This document shows, in pieces, positions 17,969-25,688 of a stretch of DNA of 64,000 nucleotides. Positions within the stretch are counted from its first letter, which is position 1. Each line of letters opens with the position of its first letter. The stretch lies in the NCBI RefSeq assembly GCF_004004565.1, contig NZ_SACM01000001.1:1178001-1242000 (forward strand), read 5' to 3'. Under the pieces are notes generated by a model. It saw only the letters and a list, made by a program, of their open reading frames with translations, did not search any database and was not told the DNA's origin. Made by a program: the position numbers and the translations under genes. Source of the DNA: Inhella crocodyli. Its GTDB lineage: Bacteria > Pseudomonadota > Gammaproteobacteria > Burkholderiales > Burkholderiaceae_C.

Positions 17969-19060
17969 ATGCTTCTTGCTCTCGAGGACGTGGGCCTGCA
18001 CTACCGCCAACGCGGCCAGGCCGTGGAGGCCGTTCGCGGCGTGTCGTTCGGCCTGGCGCGGGGCGACATCGGGGTGCTGATCGGCCCGTCGGGCTGCGGC
18101 AAGACCTCGCTGCTTCGCGCCATCGCCGGCCTGGAGCCCCTCAGCAGCGGCCGGCTGCGCGTGGGCGGCGAGCGCATGGCCGACGCCGAGGCCGGCCTTC
18201 ACCGCGCGCCGGAAACCCGCCGCATCGGCATGGTGTTCCAGGATTTCGCGCTGTTTCCGCACCTCAGCGTGCGCGCCAACGTGGCCTTTGGTCTGGCAAA
18301 GCTGGCCGACAAGGAACAGGCCGAGCGCGTGGAGCAGATGCTGCGCCTCGTCGGCTTGGAGGCCCTGGGCAAGCGCATGCCCCACCAACTCAGCGGCGGC
18401 CAGCAGCAGCGCGTGGCCCTGGCCCGGGCCCTGGCCCCGGCGCCGGACCTGCTGCTGCTCGACGAGCCCTTCTCCAGCCTCGACGTGGACCTGCGCGAGG
18501 AGCTGTCGCAGGAATTGCGCGCCATCCTGAAGGCCGATGGCACCACGGCCCTTTTCGTGACCCACGACCAGGCCGAGGCCTTCGCCCTGGGCGACCGGGT
18601 GGGCGTCATGCACCAAGGCCGCCTCGTGCAGTGGGACGAGGCCTACACCGTCTACCACCGCCCGGCCACGCGCTTTGTGGCCGACTTCATCGGCCACGGG
18701 GTGTTCACCCCCGCGCAGTTGGAGATGGGCCCCGACGGCCCGCAACTGCGCACGCCCCTGGGCGTGCTGCGCGACGCCACCGAGTGCCCCCTGCCCGACG
18801 CCTACCCCGGCGGTCGCTGCGAGGTGCTGCTGCGGGCCGACGACGTGGTGCACGACGACCACGCGCCCGTCCAGGCCCGCATCGAGCGCAAGGTCTTCCG
18901 CGGCGCCGAGTTCCTCTACACCCTGCGCTTGGCCGACGGCACGCAGGTCGTGGCCGCCGTGCCCTCCCACCACGACCACCACGTGGGCGAGTGGATCGGC
19001 GTGCGCGCCCAGGTGGACCACGTGGTGACTTTCGCCCCCCTGCCGCCAGCGGCCGTGTAA
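17969..19060 (+). CDS. fbpC: ABC transporter ATP-binding protein (FbpC-like)
   Basis: A 363-residue cytoplasmic ATPase that energises the divergently encoded permease. It has Walker A GPSGCGKTS, the Q-loop VFQDFALFPHLS, signature LSGGQQQR, Walker B LLLLDEPFSSLD and the switch His in VTHDQAEA. The C-terminal 120 residues form the regulatory OB-like extension typical of CysA/FbpC-type ATPases, ending in a His-rich stretch (SHHDHHVGEW). ATG 17969 is preferred because the upstream in-frame ATG lies inside the putative Fur site. Confidence 0.9.
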   Translation: MLLALEDVGLHYRQRGQAVEAVRGVSFGLARGDIGVLIGPSGCGKTSLLRAIAGLEPLSSGRLRVGGERMADAEAGLHRAPETRRIGMVFQDFALFPHLSVRANVAFGLAKLADKEQAERVEQMLRLVGLEALGKRMPHQLSGGQQQRVALARALAPAPDLLLLDEPFSSLDVDLREELSQELRAILKADGTTALFVTHDQAEAFALGDRVGVMHQGRLVQWDEAYTVYHRPATRFVADFIGHGVFTPAQLEMGPDGPQLRTPLGVLRDATECPLPDAYPGGRCEVLLRADDVVHDDHAPVQARIERKVFRGAEFLYTLRLADGTQVVAAVPSHHDHHVGEWIGVRAQVDHVVTFAPLPPAAV

Positions 19061-19112
19061 TACGGGGCAATCTCGTCGTTTTCCTACCCGCCACGGGGAG
19101 AAAGCGGCTGCC

Positions 19113-19118
19113 TATACT
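19113..19118 (+). promoter_or_regulatory. possible -10 element for ctpA
   Basis: TATACT lies 36 nt before the ctpA start, in a 94-nt gap after fbpC. No good -35 is seen at 17 nt, so this is a weak call. Confidence 0.3.
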
Positions 19119-19154
19119 GAAATCGAGTCGGTCTTTCGGAAGTTGAGGCGCACC

Positions 19155-20621
19155 ATGGGCGCAAAGTTGAAGGTTGTCGGTTGGGTCACGGTGGGCGCCA
19201 TCGCGGGCGCCCTCACCTCCCTGCAGTTCAGTGCCACGGCCCGGTCCACGCCCAGCGTGGGCCTGCCCCTGGAGGAGTTGCAACAGCTGGCCCAGGTGTA
19301 CGGCCTGGTGCGGGCCAATTACGTCGACCCGGTCGATGACAAGAAGCTGATCAGCGACGCCATCGCCGGCATGGTCAGTGGCCTGGACCCGCACTCTCAG
19401 TATTTCGACAAGAAGTCCTTCGGCGAATTCCGCGAAGGCACCTCCGGCAAGTTCGTCGGCGTGGGCATCGAAATCGGCATGGAAGACGGCTTGGTCCGCA
19501 TCGTGTCGCCCATCGAAGGCTCGCCCGCCCACCGCGCCGGGCTGCGCTCGAACGACCTCATCACCCGCATCGACGACACCAACGTCCGCGGCCTGACCAT
19601 GGACCAGGCGGTCAAGCGCATGCGCGGCCAGCCGAACACCAAGGTCGTGCTCAACATTTGGCGCAAGAGCGAGAACCGCAACTTCCCGGTGACCATCGTG
19701 CGCGAAGAAATCCGCACGCAGTCGGTGCGCGCCAAGCTCGTCGAGCCCGGCTACGGTTGGATCCGCGTGTCGCAGTTCCAAGACCGCACCGTGGACGACT
19801 TCGCCCGCAAGGTCGAAGAGCTGTACAAGCAAGACCCCAAGCTCAAGGGCCTGGTGCTGGACCTGCGCAACGACCCCGGCGGCAATCTCGAGGGCGCCAT
19901 CGCCATCTCGTCGGCTTTCTTGCCGGCGGGGGTCGAAGTCACCTCCACCAAGGGCCAGGTCGAGGCCGCGCAGTTCAGCTACCGCGCCGTGCCCCAGCAC
20001 TACCTGCGCCCGGGCCAGGCCGACGTCATCAAGCGCCTGCCCGCCGCGCTGAAGACCGTGCCGCTGGTCGTCTTGGTCAACGAAGGCTCGGCCTCGGCCA
20101 GCGAGATCGTGGCCGGTGCCCTGCAGGACCACAAGCGCGCCACCATCATGGGCGGCCAAACCTTCGGCAAGGGCTCGGTGCAAACCGTGCGCTGCCTGGC
20201 CGGCAACGTGCGCCTGGACGAGTGCCCCGGCGCCGCCATCAAGCTCACCACCGCCCGCTACTACACACCCAACGACCGCAGCATCCAGGCCCAAGGCATC
20301 CTGCCCGACGTGCCGCTGGACGAAACCGCCGAGGGCAACGTGTTCGCCGCCTTCTACACGCGGGAGGCCGACCTGGAGCGCCACCTGAACAACGGCGACA
20401 AGGCCGCCGAGGAAGAGGCCACCAAGGCTCGCGAGGCCGAGCGCAAGCGCCTCGAAGAACTGCGCGCCAAGCGCAACGAGCCCTTCAAGCCCCTGCCCGA
20501 TTTCGGCTCGCCCGAAGACTGGCCGCTGCAGCAAGCCCTGAACCAGTTGCAGGGCAAGACCGTCGTCATCGCCAAGGCCGCGGCCGAACGCAAGGCCCAG
20601 GCGAACGCCAAGCAGCCCTGA
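19155..20621 (+). CDS. ctpA: S41 carboxy-terminal processing peptidase
   Basis: A 488-residue periplasmic protease that trims C-termini of envelope proteins and often controls peptidoglycan hydrolases. A signal/anchor helix (about 5-27) leads to a PDZ domain (about 90-180, GVGIEIGMEDGLVRIVSPIE) and the S41 core. The Ser of NEGSASASEIVAGAL and the Lys of GGQTFGKGSVQT form the Ser-Lys dyad. The C-terminus is a charged coiled coil. ATG 19155, with GAGG upstream, is preferred to the in-frame TTG at 19143. moeB/thiF follows after a terminator; envC and gpmA, frequent upstream partners, are absent. Confidence 0.93.
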   Translation: MGAKLKVVGWVTVGAIAGALTSLQFSATARSTPSVGLPLEELQQLAQVYGLVRANYVDPVDDKKLISDAIAGMVSGLDPHSQYFDKKSFGEFREGTSGKFVGVGIEIGMEDGLVRIVSPIEGSPAHRAGLRSNDLITRIDDTNVRGLTMDQAVKRMRGQPNTKVVLNIWRKSENRNFPVTIVREEIRTQSVRAKLVEPGYGWIRVSQFQDRTVDDFARKVEELYKQDPKLKGLVLDLRNDPGGNLEGAIAISSAFLPAGVEVTSTKGQVEAAQFSYRAVPQHYLRPGQADVIKRLPAALKTVPLVVLVNEGSASASEIVAGALQDHKRATIMGGQTFGKGSVQTVRCLAGNVRLDECPGAAIKLTTARYYTPNDRSIQAQGILPDVPLDETAEGNVFAAFYTREADLERHLNNGDKAAEEEATKAREAERKRLEELRAKRNEPFKPLPDFGSPEDWPLQQALNQLQGKTVVIAKAAAERKAQANAKQP

Positions 20622-20643
20622 TGCGGGCCTTCTCTTTCTCACC

Positions 20644-20669
20644 AAGGGCGCTGCACAGCGCCCTTTTTT
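20644..20669 (+). terminator. intrinsic terminator after ctpA
   Basis: AAGGGCGCTG (20644-20653) pairs with CAGCGCCCTT (20656-20665) and runs into a T-tract to 20669. It lies just 13 nt before the moeB/thiF start, so it probably lowers downstream expression. Confidence 0.75.
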
Positions 20670-20682
20670 GTCGCCGCTTGGG

Positions 20683-21450
20683 ATGAACGACGAGCAACTG
20701 CAGCGCTACGCCCGGCACGTCATGCTGGACGGCATTGGCATCGAGGGCCAAACCCGCTGGATGGCCAGCCACGCCTTGGTCGTCGGGGCCGGCGGTTTGG
20801 GCGCCAGCGCCTTGCTGCAACTGGCCGCCGCGGGGGTGGGCCGCATCACCGCGATCGACCCCGACACCGTCGACCTCACCAACCTGCAGCGCCAGGTGGT
20901 GCACACCACGGCCCGCGTGGGCCAGGCCAAGGTCGAATCGGCGCGGGTCGCCCTGCAGGCGCTCAACCCCAACGTCGACGTGGTGGCCCTGCAAGCGCGG
21001 GCCGATGCCAGCACCCTCCCCCCGCTGGTGGCCGGCGCCGACGTGGTGCTGGACTGCAGCGACAACTTCGCCACCCGCCAGGCCGTGAACGCCGCCTGCG
21101 TGGCCGCCGGCAAGCCCCTGGTGTGGGCCGCCGGGGTCACTTGGCACGCCCAGGGCTCGGTGTGGTGGCCGGGGCACAGCGGCCCCTGCTACGCCTGCCT
21201 GTTCCCCCCCGACGCCCCGGTGCAAGACGTGGCCTGCAGCACCCTGGGCGTGTTCGCGCCCCTGGTGGGCCTCGTGGGCACCTGGCAGGCGGGCGAGGCC
21301 CTCAAGGGCTTGGCCGGCCTGCCCACCGCCACCGGTCGCCTGTGGCTGTGGGACGCCCGCCAGGCCCAGGCCGACACCCTGCAGGTGCAACCGCGGGCGG
21401 CATGCCCCGTTTGCCGCCCCCAGCCAACCCCAGCTCCAAACGAACAATAA
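20683..21450 (+). CDS. moeB: ThiF/MoeB-family adenylyltransferase
   Basis: A 255-residue E1-like enzyme that adenylates the C-terminal Gly of a ThiS/MoaD sulfur carrier. The nucleotide loop GAGGLGASALLQLAAAGVG, the DPDTVDLTNLQRQ segment with catalytic Arg, and CSDNFATR are present. Zinc Cys pairs are CYAC (about residue 168) and CPVC near the C-terminus. There is no rhodanese domain, so it is the short bacterial form. MoeB and ThiF cannot be told apart by sequence alone, and no moa or thi gene is adjacent. ATG 20683 is chosen over a TTG inside the terminator. Confidence 0.85.
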   Translation: MNDEQLQRYARHVMLDGIGIEGQTRWMASHALVVGAGGLGASALLQLAAAGVGRITAIDPDTVDLTNLQRQVVHTTARVGQAKVESARVALQALNPNVDVVALQARADASTLPPLVAGADVVLDCSDNFATRQAVNAACVAAGKPLVWAAGVTWHAQGSVWWPGHSGPCYACLFPPDAPVQDVACSTLGVFAPLVGLVGTWQAGEALKGLAGLPTATGRLWLWDARQAQADTLQVQPRAACPVCRPQPTPAPNEQ

Positions 21451-21456
21451 TTTCTC

Positions 21457-21486
21457 GTTGATGGCACTATGCTTGCCATAGTCAAC
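21457..21486. promoter_or_regulatory. imperfect inverted repeat upstream of the LOG gene
   Basis: GTTGATGGCA (21457-21466) faces TGCCA-TAG-TCAAC (21474-21486), with a 3-nt bulge in the right arm. It lies in the 58-nt gap where the LOG promoter would be. It could be an operator; no regulator is identified. Confidence 0.3.
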
Positions 21487-21508
21487 AGCGATCCCTGAGG
21501 AGAACGCC

Positions 21509-22393
21509 GTGTCACCCAAAAAAGACCTGCGGATGAGAAATTTTTCTTCCGCCGAAGAAGACCTCCGCCGAACCCCGCCGCCCCTGGGCGTGGTGGACCA
21601 GGCTCCCAGCTACCGCCTGGCCTTTGCCGACGACGACTTTTTGGTGCGCGAAGAGCTGCGCCCCGTGCGCATGCAACTGGAGCTGCTCAAGCCCGAGCTG
21701 CTGCAGCAAGAGGCCGGCATCGAGTCCACCCTCGTCATCTTCGGCAGCGCGCGCATCCCCGACCCCGTCAAGGCCCAGGCCGAGCTGGATGCCGCGGTGA
21801 ACAGTGGCGACGCCGCCCGCGAGCAGCGCGCCCGCACCCAGCTGGGCATGAGCGCCTACTACGAAGAAGCCCGCCGCCTGGCCGAGATCGTCACCCGCGA
21901 AACCCAGCGCTGCGGCGCGCCGATCTACGTCGTGACCGGGGGCGGCCCCGGCATCATGGAGGCCGGCAACCGCGGCGCTTTCGACGCCCACGGCAAGAGC
22001 ATCGGCCTGAACATCGTGCTGCCCCACGAGCAGCACCCCAACCCCTACATCACGCCCGAGCTCTGCTTCCGCTTCCACTACTTCGCCATGCGGAAGTTCC
22101 ACTTCCTCATGCGCTCGGTGGCCCTGGCCTGCTTCCCCGGGGGCTTCGGCACCCTGGACGAGCTCTTCGAGTCGCTCACCCTCATCCAAACCGGCAAGTG
22201 CCGCCGCCGCCCCATCCTGATGTTCGGCCGCGAGTTCTGGACGCGCCTGATCGACTTCGACTACCTGATCGAAACCGGAATGATCAGCCCCGGCGACGAG
22301 AAGCTGTTCCGCTTCGTCGAGACCGCCGAAGAGGCCTGGGAAATCCTCGAGCACGAGTACGACCTGAAAGGCGCCGCCCAGTGCGCCGTTTGA
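21509..22393 (+). CDS. LOG-family (TIGR00730) nucleotide phosphoribohydrolase
   Basis: 294 residues. The core has the LOG signatures TGGGPGIMEAGNRGA and PGGFGTLDELFE, found in enzymes that split nucleoside 5'-monophosphates into base and ribose 5-phosphate. Proteins of this family were often mislabelled lysine decarboxylase. An N-terminal extension of about 70 residues precedes the Rossmann core, longer than in minimal LOG proteins but common in proteobacterial ones. GTG 21509 is the start, with GAGGAG 7 nt upstream. Arginase follows 16 nt later, probably in the same operon. The natural substrate is unknown. Confidence 0.87.
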   Translation: MSPKKDLRMRNFSSAEEDLRRTPPPLGVVDQAPSYRLAFADDDFLVREELRPVRMQLELLKPELLQQEAGIESTLVIFGSARIPDPVKAQAELDAAVNSGDAAREQRARTQLGMSAYYEEARRLAEIVTRETQRCGAPIYVVTGGGPGIMEAGNRGAFDAHGKSIGLNIVLPHEQHPNPYITPELCFRFHYFAMRKFHFLMRSVALACFPGGFGTLDELFESLTLIQTGKCRRRPILMFGREFWTRLIDFDYLIETGMISPGDEKLFRFVETAEEAWEILEHEYDLKGAAQCAV

Positions 22394-22409
22394 CGAAAGA
22401 GCCCCCACC

Positions 22410-23339
22410 ATGACCCTCCTGCGCAACGTCTCCCTGATCGGCGCGCCCACCGACATCGGCGCCGGCGCCCGCGGCGCCTCCATGGGCCCCGAAGCCATCC
22501 GCGTGGCCGGCCTGGCCGAAGCCCTGCAAGCCCACGGCGTGGACGTGGAAGACCGCGGCGACCTCAGCGGCCCGCGCAACCCATGGCAGCCGCCCGTGGA
22601 CGGCTACCGCCACCTGCCCGAGGTCGTGGCCTGGAACCGCGCCGTGCACGACGGCGTGCACGGCATCCTGAAAGACGGCCGCCTGCCCATCTTGCTGGGC
22701 GGCGACCACTGCCTGGGCATCGGCTCCATCAGCGCCGTGGCCCGCCACTGCCGCGACACCGGCAAGAAGCTGCGCATCCTCTGGCTCGACGCCCACGCCG
22801 ACTTCAACACCAGCGCCCTCACCCCCAGCGGCAACATCCACGGCATGCCCGTGGCCACCTTGTGCGGCTTCGGCGCGCCAGACCTCGTGCAGGTCGGCGG
22901 CTTCAGCGCCGAGCGCCCCGCCATCAGCCCGAAGTGGGTGCGCCAGATCGGCATCCGCAGCGTGGACCAAGGCGAAAAGCGCTTCGTGCACGAGCAAGAG
23001 CTGGAGGTGTTCGACATGCGCTACATCGACGAGATGGGCATGAAGCACACCATGGAGCTGGCCCTGGCCACCCTGGACGCCAACACCCACCTGCACGTCA
23101 GCTTCGACGTCGACTTCCTCGACCCCGCCATCGCCCCCGGCGTGGGCACCACCGTGCCCGGCGGACCCAGCTACCGCGAGGCCCAGCTGTGCATGGAAAT
23201 GATCGCCGACACCGGCCGCCTGGCCAGCCTGGACGTGATGGAGCTCAACCCCGCGCTGGACGAAAAGAACCGCACCGCGCTGCTGGCGGTGGACTTGATC
23301 GAGTCGCTGTTTGGCAAGTCGACGTTGATGCGGAAGTGA
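22410..23339 (+). CDS. rocF: arginase
   Basis: Hydrolyses L-arginine to L-ornithine and urea using a binuclear manganese centre. It has 309 residues, a standard length. All three ureohydrolase metal motifs are visible: GGDHCLGIGS, DAHADFNT and SFDVDFLDP. The substrate loop TPSGNIHGMPVA and the C-terminal ELNPALD segment favour arginase over agmatinase. It follows the LOG gene by 16 nt and ends at a strong terminator. No urease or ornithine catabolic genes are present in the window. Confidence 0.92.
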   Translation: MTLLRNVSLIGAPTDIGAGARGASMGPEAIRVAGLAEALQAHGVDVEDRGDLSGPRNPWQPPVDGYRHLPEVVAWNRAVHDGVHGILKDGRLPILLGGDHCLGIGSISAVARHCRDTGKKLRILWLDAHADFNTSALTPSGNIHGMPVATLCGFGAPDLVQVGGFSAERPAISPKWVRQIGIRSVDQGEKRFVHEQELEVFDMRYIDEMGMKHTMELALATLDANTHLHVSFDVDFLDPAIAPGVGTTVPGGPSYREAQLCMEMIADTGRLASLDVMELNPALDEKNRTALLAVDLIESLFGKSTLMRK

Positions 23340-23361
23340 TCGACGCCTTCACGATGAAGCC

Positions 23362-23384
23362 AGGGCCCCTCGGGGCCCTTTTTT
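23362..23384 (+). terminator. intrinsic terminator after arginase
   Basis: AGGGCCCC (23362-23369) pairs with GGGGCCCT (23372-23379) and is followed by six T. The convergent DUF429 gene ends in the same T-run. Confidence 0.82.
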
Positions 23385-24207
23385 ATTCCGCCCCTGCAAT
23401 CCACCCTTCCACTGGATCGAGATCGGCCGGCAACCCCCAATCCGGCCGCCCGGCCGCCCAGGCCGCCTGCAGCAGGCACATCGCCGCGTCCAGCGGGTCG
23501 CCGCTGGGGTCGTCCAGCATCAGCGTGTGCAAGTCCTCTGGCCAGTTCATGGCCAGCCCCAGGCCCCCGCCGTCGCGGCGCAGCGCGGCCAGCAGGTCGG
23601 CGCGGGCCGCACGGCGCTCGGCGTCGTCGGTGTTCTTGTACGAGCGGCGGCCGATGGCCTGTTGGGCCAGCCAGCCGGGGTAGGCCTCCAGGGCCAGGCG
23701 CGCGGGGTCGGCGGCGTGTTGGCCGAGCAGGGTGACGCCGGCGTCCAGCACGCGGGGCAGGCCCTCGAACAGCATGAAGCCCACGGGCACGTAGCGCGTT
23801 TGCAGCGGGCTGGTGGAGCGAGCGCCGCCGGGCAAGGCGGTGTCGCAGCGGCGGTGGACGAGGCGCTGGCCGGCGGGGCGGGCGTTGCCCCAGGTGTCGA
23901 TCAGGGCCTGCCATTCGCGGCGTGTGCGTCGGCCGCGCTGGCGCAGGGCATGGGCCAGGTCGGGCAGCGTCGGGCCCCAGCCTTGGGCGTCGACGAACGC
24001 GCGCGGCAGGCCCAGGGGCAGATCCAGCCCGGCCAGCCAGGGGCCGGGGCGGCGCAGCCAGGCCTCAAAGCCCGTCCAGTCGGTCAGGGGGTACAGGGCC
24101 TGCAGGCGAACGCCAGACAATGCGGCCTCGCCTTCGGCGACCCAGATGGGCTTGCGCTTGCTGGGTGCGCTGCTGAAGTCCACCCCGAACAACCGTTGTG
24201 TGTGCAT
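23383..24207 (-). CDS. DUF429 protein (predicted RNase H-like nuclease fold)
   Basis: 274 residues. The opening GVDFSSAPSKRKPIWVAEGE and the later GLDLPLGLPRAFVD are typical of DUF429, a family with an RNase H-like fold whose biochemical activity is not established. The C-terminal DPLDAAMCLLQAAWAAGR supplies another conserved acidic residue. The start codon is at 24207, only 2 nt from the start of the divergent S10 peptidase, so the two promoters must lie inside each other's coding sequences. Function is unknown. Confidence 0.78.
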   Translation of the reverse strand: MHTQRLFGVDFSSAPSKRKPIWVAEGEAALSGVRLQALYPLTDWTGFEAWLRRPGPWLAGLDLPLGLPRAFVDAQGWGPTLPDLAHALRQRGRRTRREWQALIDTWGNARPAGQRLVHRRCDTALPGGARSTSPLQTRYVPVGFMLFEGLPRVLDAGVTLLGQHAADPARLALEAYPGWLAQQAIGRRSYKNTDDAERRAARADLLAALRRDGGGLGLAMNWPEDLHTLMLDDPSGDPLDAAMCLLQAAWAAGRPDWGLPADLDPVEGWIAGAE

Positions 24208-24209
24208 GC

Positions 24210-25688
24210 ATGGATGCTAAGGACCCTTCCCCCGCCCCGTCGGTGACGGCACCGAATCCGGCCCCCATGCCGGTGTTCGAACGCGAACACAGCGTCACGC
24301 TGAACGGGCAGGCCATCCGTTACCTGGCGCGCGCCACCTGGCACGAGATCCGCGAGCCCAAGCAGGGCAAGGACGGCGAGCACGAGGGCGAGCCGCCGCG
24401 CGCCAAGCTGTTCGCCATGAGCTACACGCGCTTGGACGTGCCGCGCGAAGGCCGGCCGCTGCTGTTCGTGGTGAACGGCGGGCCGGGCTCCAGCAGCGTG
24501 TGGCTGCACCTGGGCCTGGTGGGACCGCAGCGCGTGGCGGTGGACGACTTTGGCCGCACGGGCGCCCCGCCCTACGCGCTGACGCCCAACGACGACAGCC
24601 TGCTGGCCGAGGCCGACCTGGTGTTCATCGACCCCATTGGCACCGGCCTGTCCACCATGCACGAGGGGCAGAAGACCACCGAGTTCCACACCTACCAGCG
24701 CGACCTGGATTCGCTGGGCGAGTTCATGCGCGCTTACCTGACGCGCGAGAACCGCTGGGGCAGCCCGAAGTACCTGATGGGCGAAAGCTACGGCAGCACG
24801 CGCGGCGCGGCGCTGGCGCGGCAGCTGCAAGAGAAGCACCAGATCCACCTCAACGGCGTGGTGCTGATCTCGCTGGCGCTGGACTTCCAGCTCTTCAGCT
24901 TCGACCCGGTCAACGACCTGCCCTACACGCTCTTCCTGCCCACCTACGCGGCCACGGCCTGGTTCCACCAGCGCCTGAGCCCCGCGCTGCAAGCGCTGCC
25001 GCTGCGCACGCTGCTGGACGAGGTGGAGGCCTTTGCCCAAGGGCCCTACGCCAGCGCCTTGCTGCAGGGCGACCGCCTGCCGGCCAGCCTGTTCGACAGC
25101 ATCGCCACGCAGCTGGCGGCTTACTCGGGCCTGGGCGTGGACTTCGTGAAGCGCAGCCGCCTGCGCGTGAGCGACGAGCGCTTCTTCAAGGAACTGCTGC
25201 GCGAACAAGGCCTGGCCACCGCGCGCCTGGACAGCCGCTTCGTGGGCTTCGACGCCGACGACGCCGGCGAGAAGGTGGAAGACGACGCCAGCTACAGCGC
25301 CATGGCCGGGGCCTTCAAGGCCGGCATCCAGCAGGTGCTGGGCGCGCAGTTCGGCTGGACGGGCGAGGCGCCCTACCACCTGCTGGCGCCGCTCTACAAA
25401 AGCTGGCGCTACAACGACCACGAGAACAAGTACCTGGCCACCGGCCCGCTGCTGCGCGACGCCCTGCACCGCGACCCGCACCTGCGCGTGTACGTGGCCA
25501 GCGGCTACTACGACCTGGCCACGCCCCACGCCGCGGGCGACCACAGCCTGGCCCACCTGGGCCTGCGCCCCGGCGTGCGCGAGCGCATCCAGGTGCGCTA
25601 CTTCGAGGCGGGCCACATGATGTACCTGCAGGCCGAGGCCCGCCGCCGCATGGCCGAGGACCTGCGCCGCTTCCTGCTGCCGGCATGA
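24210..25688 (+). CDS. S10-family serine carboxypeptidase-like peptidase
   Basis: About 492 residues. The S10 fold is shown by NGGPGSSSVWLHLG (oxyanion region), the nucleophile Ser in GESYGSTRG, the Asp in ASGYYDLATP and the His in FEAGHMMY. No signal peptide is seen, so it may act in the cytoplasm, unusual for a family that is often secreted. The start is uncertain: ATG 24210 has no Shine-Dalgarno sequence, nor does ATG 24267. Its stop overlaps the start of the diguanylate cyclase gene by ATGA. Homologues release C-terminal residues from peptides at acid pH; the substrate here is unknown. Confidence 0.82.
   Translation: MDAKDPSPAPSVTAPNPAPMPVFEREHSVTLNGQAIRYLARATWHEIREPKQGKDGEHEGEPPRAKLFAMSYTRLDVPREGRPLLFVVNGGPGSSSVWLHLGLVGPQRVAVDDFGRTGAPPYALTPNDDSLLAEADLVFIDPIGTGLSTMHEGQKTTEFHTYQRDLDSLGEFMRAYLTRENRWGSPKYLMGESYGSTRGAALARQLQEKHQIHLNGVVLISLALDFQLFSFDPVNDLPYTLFLPTYAATAWFHQRLSPALQALPLRTLLDEVEAFAQGPYASALLQGDRLPASLFDSIATQLAAYSGLGVDFVKRSRLRVSDERFFKELLREQGLATARLDSRFVGFDADDAGEKVEDDASYSAMAGAFKAGIQQVLGAQFGWTGEAPYHLLAPLYKSWRYNDHENKYLATGPLLRDALHRDPHLRVYVASGYYDLATPHAAGDHSLAHLGLRPGVRERIQVRYFEAGHMMYLQAEARRRMAEDLRRFLLPA

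Noticed and set aside
16166-19021. 951-codon minus-strand frame over the ABC genes and tRNAs
   Set aside because: It crosses tRNA-Arg and the divergent promoter region, and runs antisense to fbpC and out of frame with fbpB.
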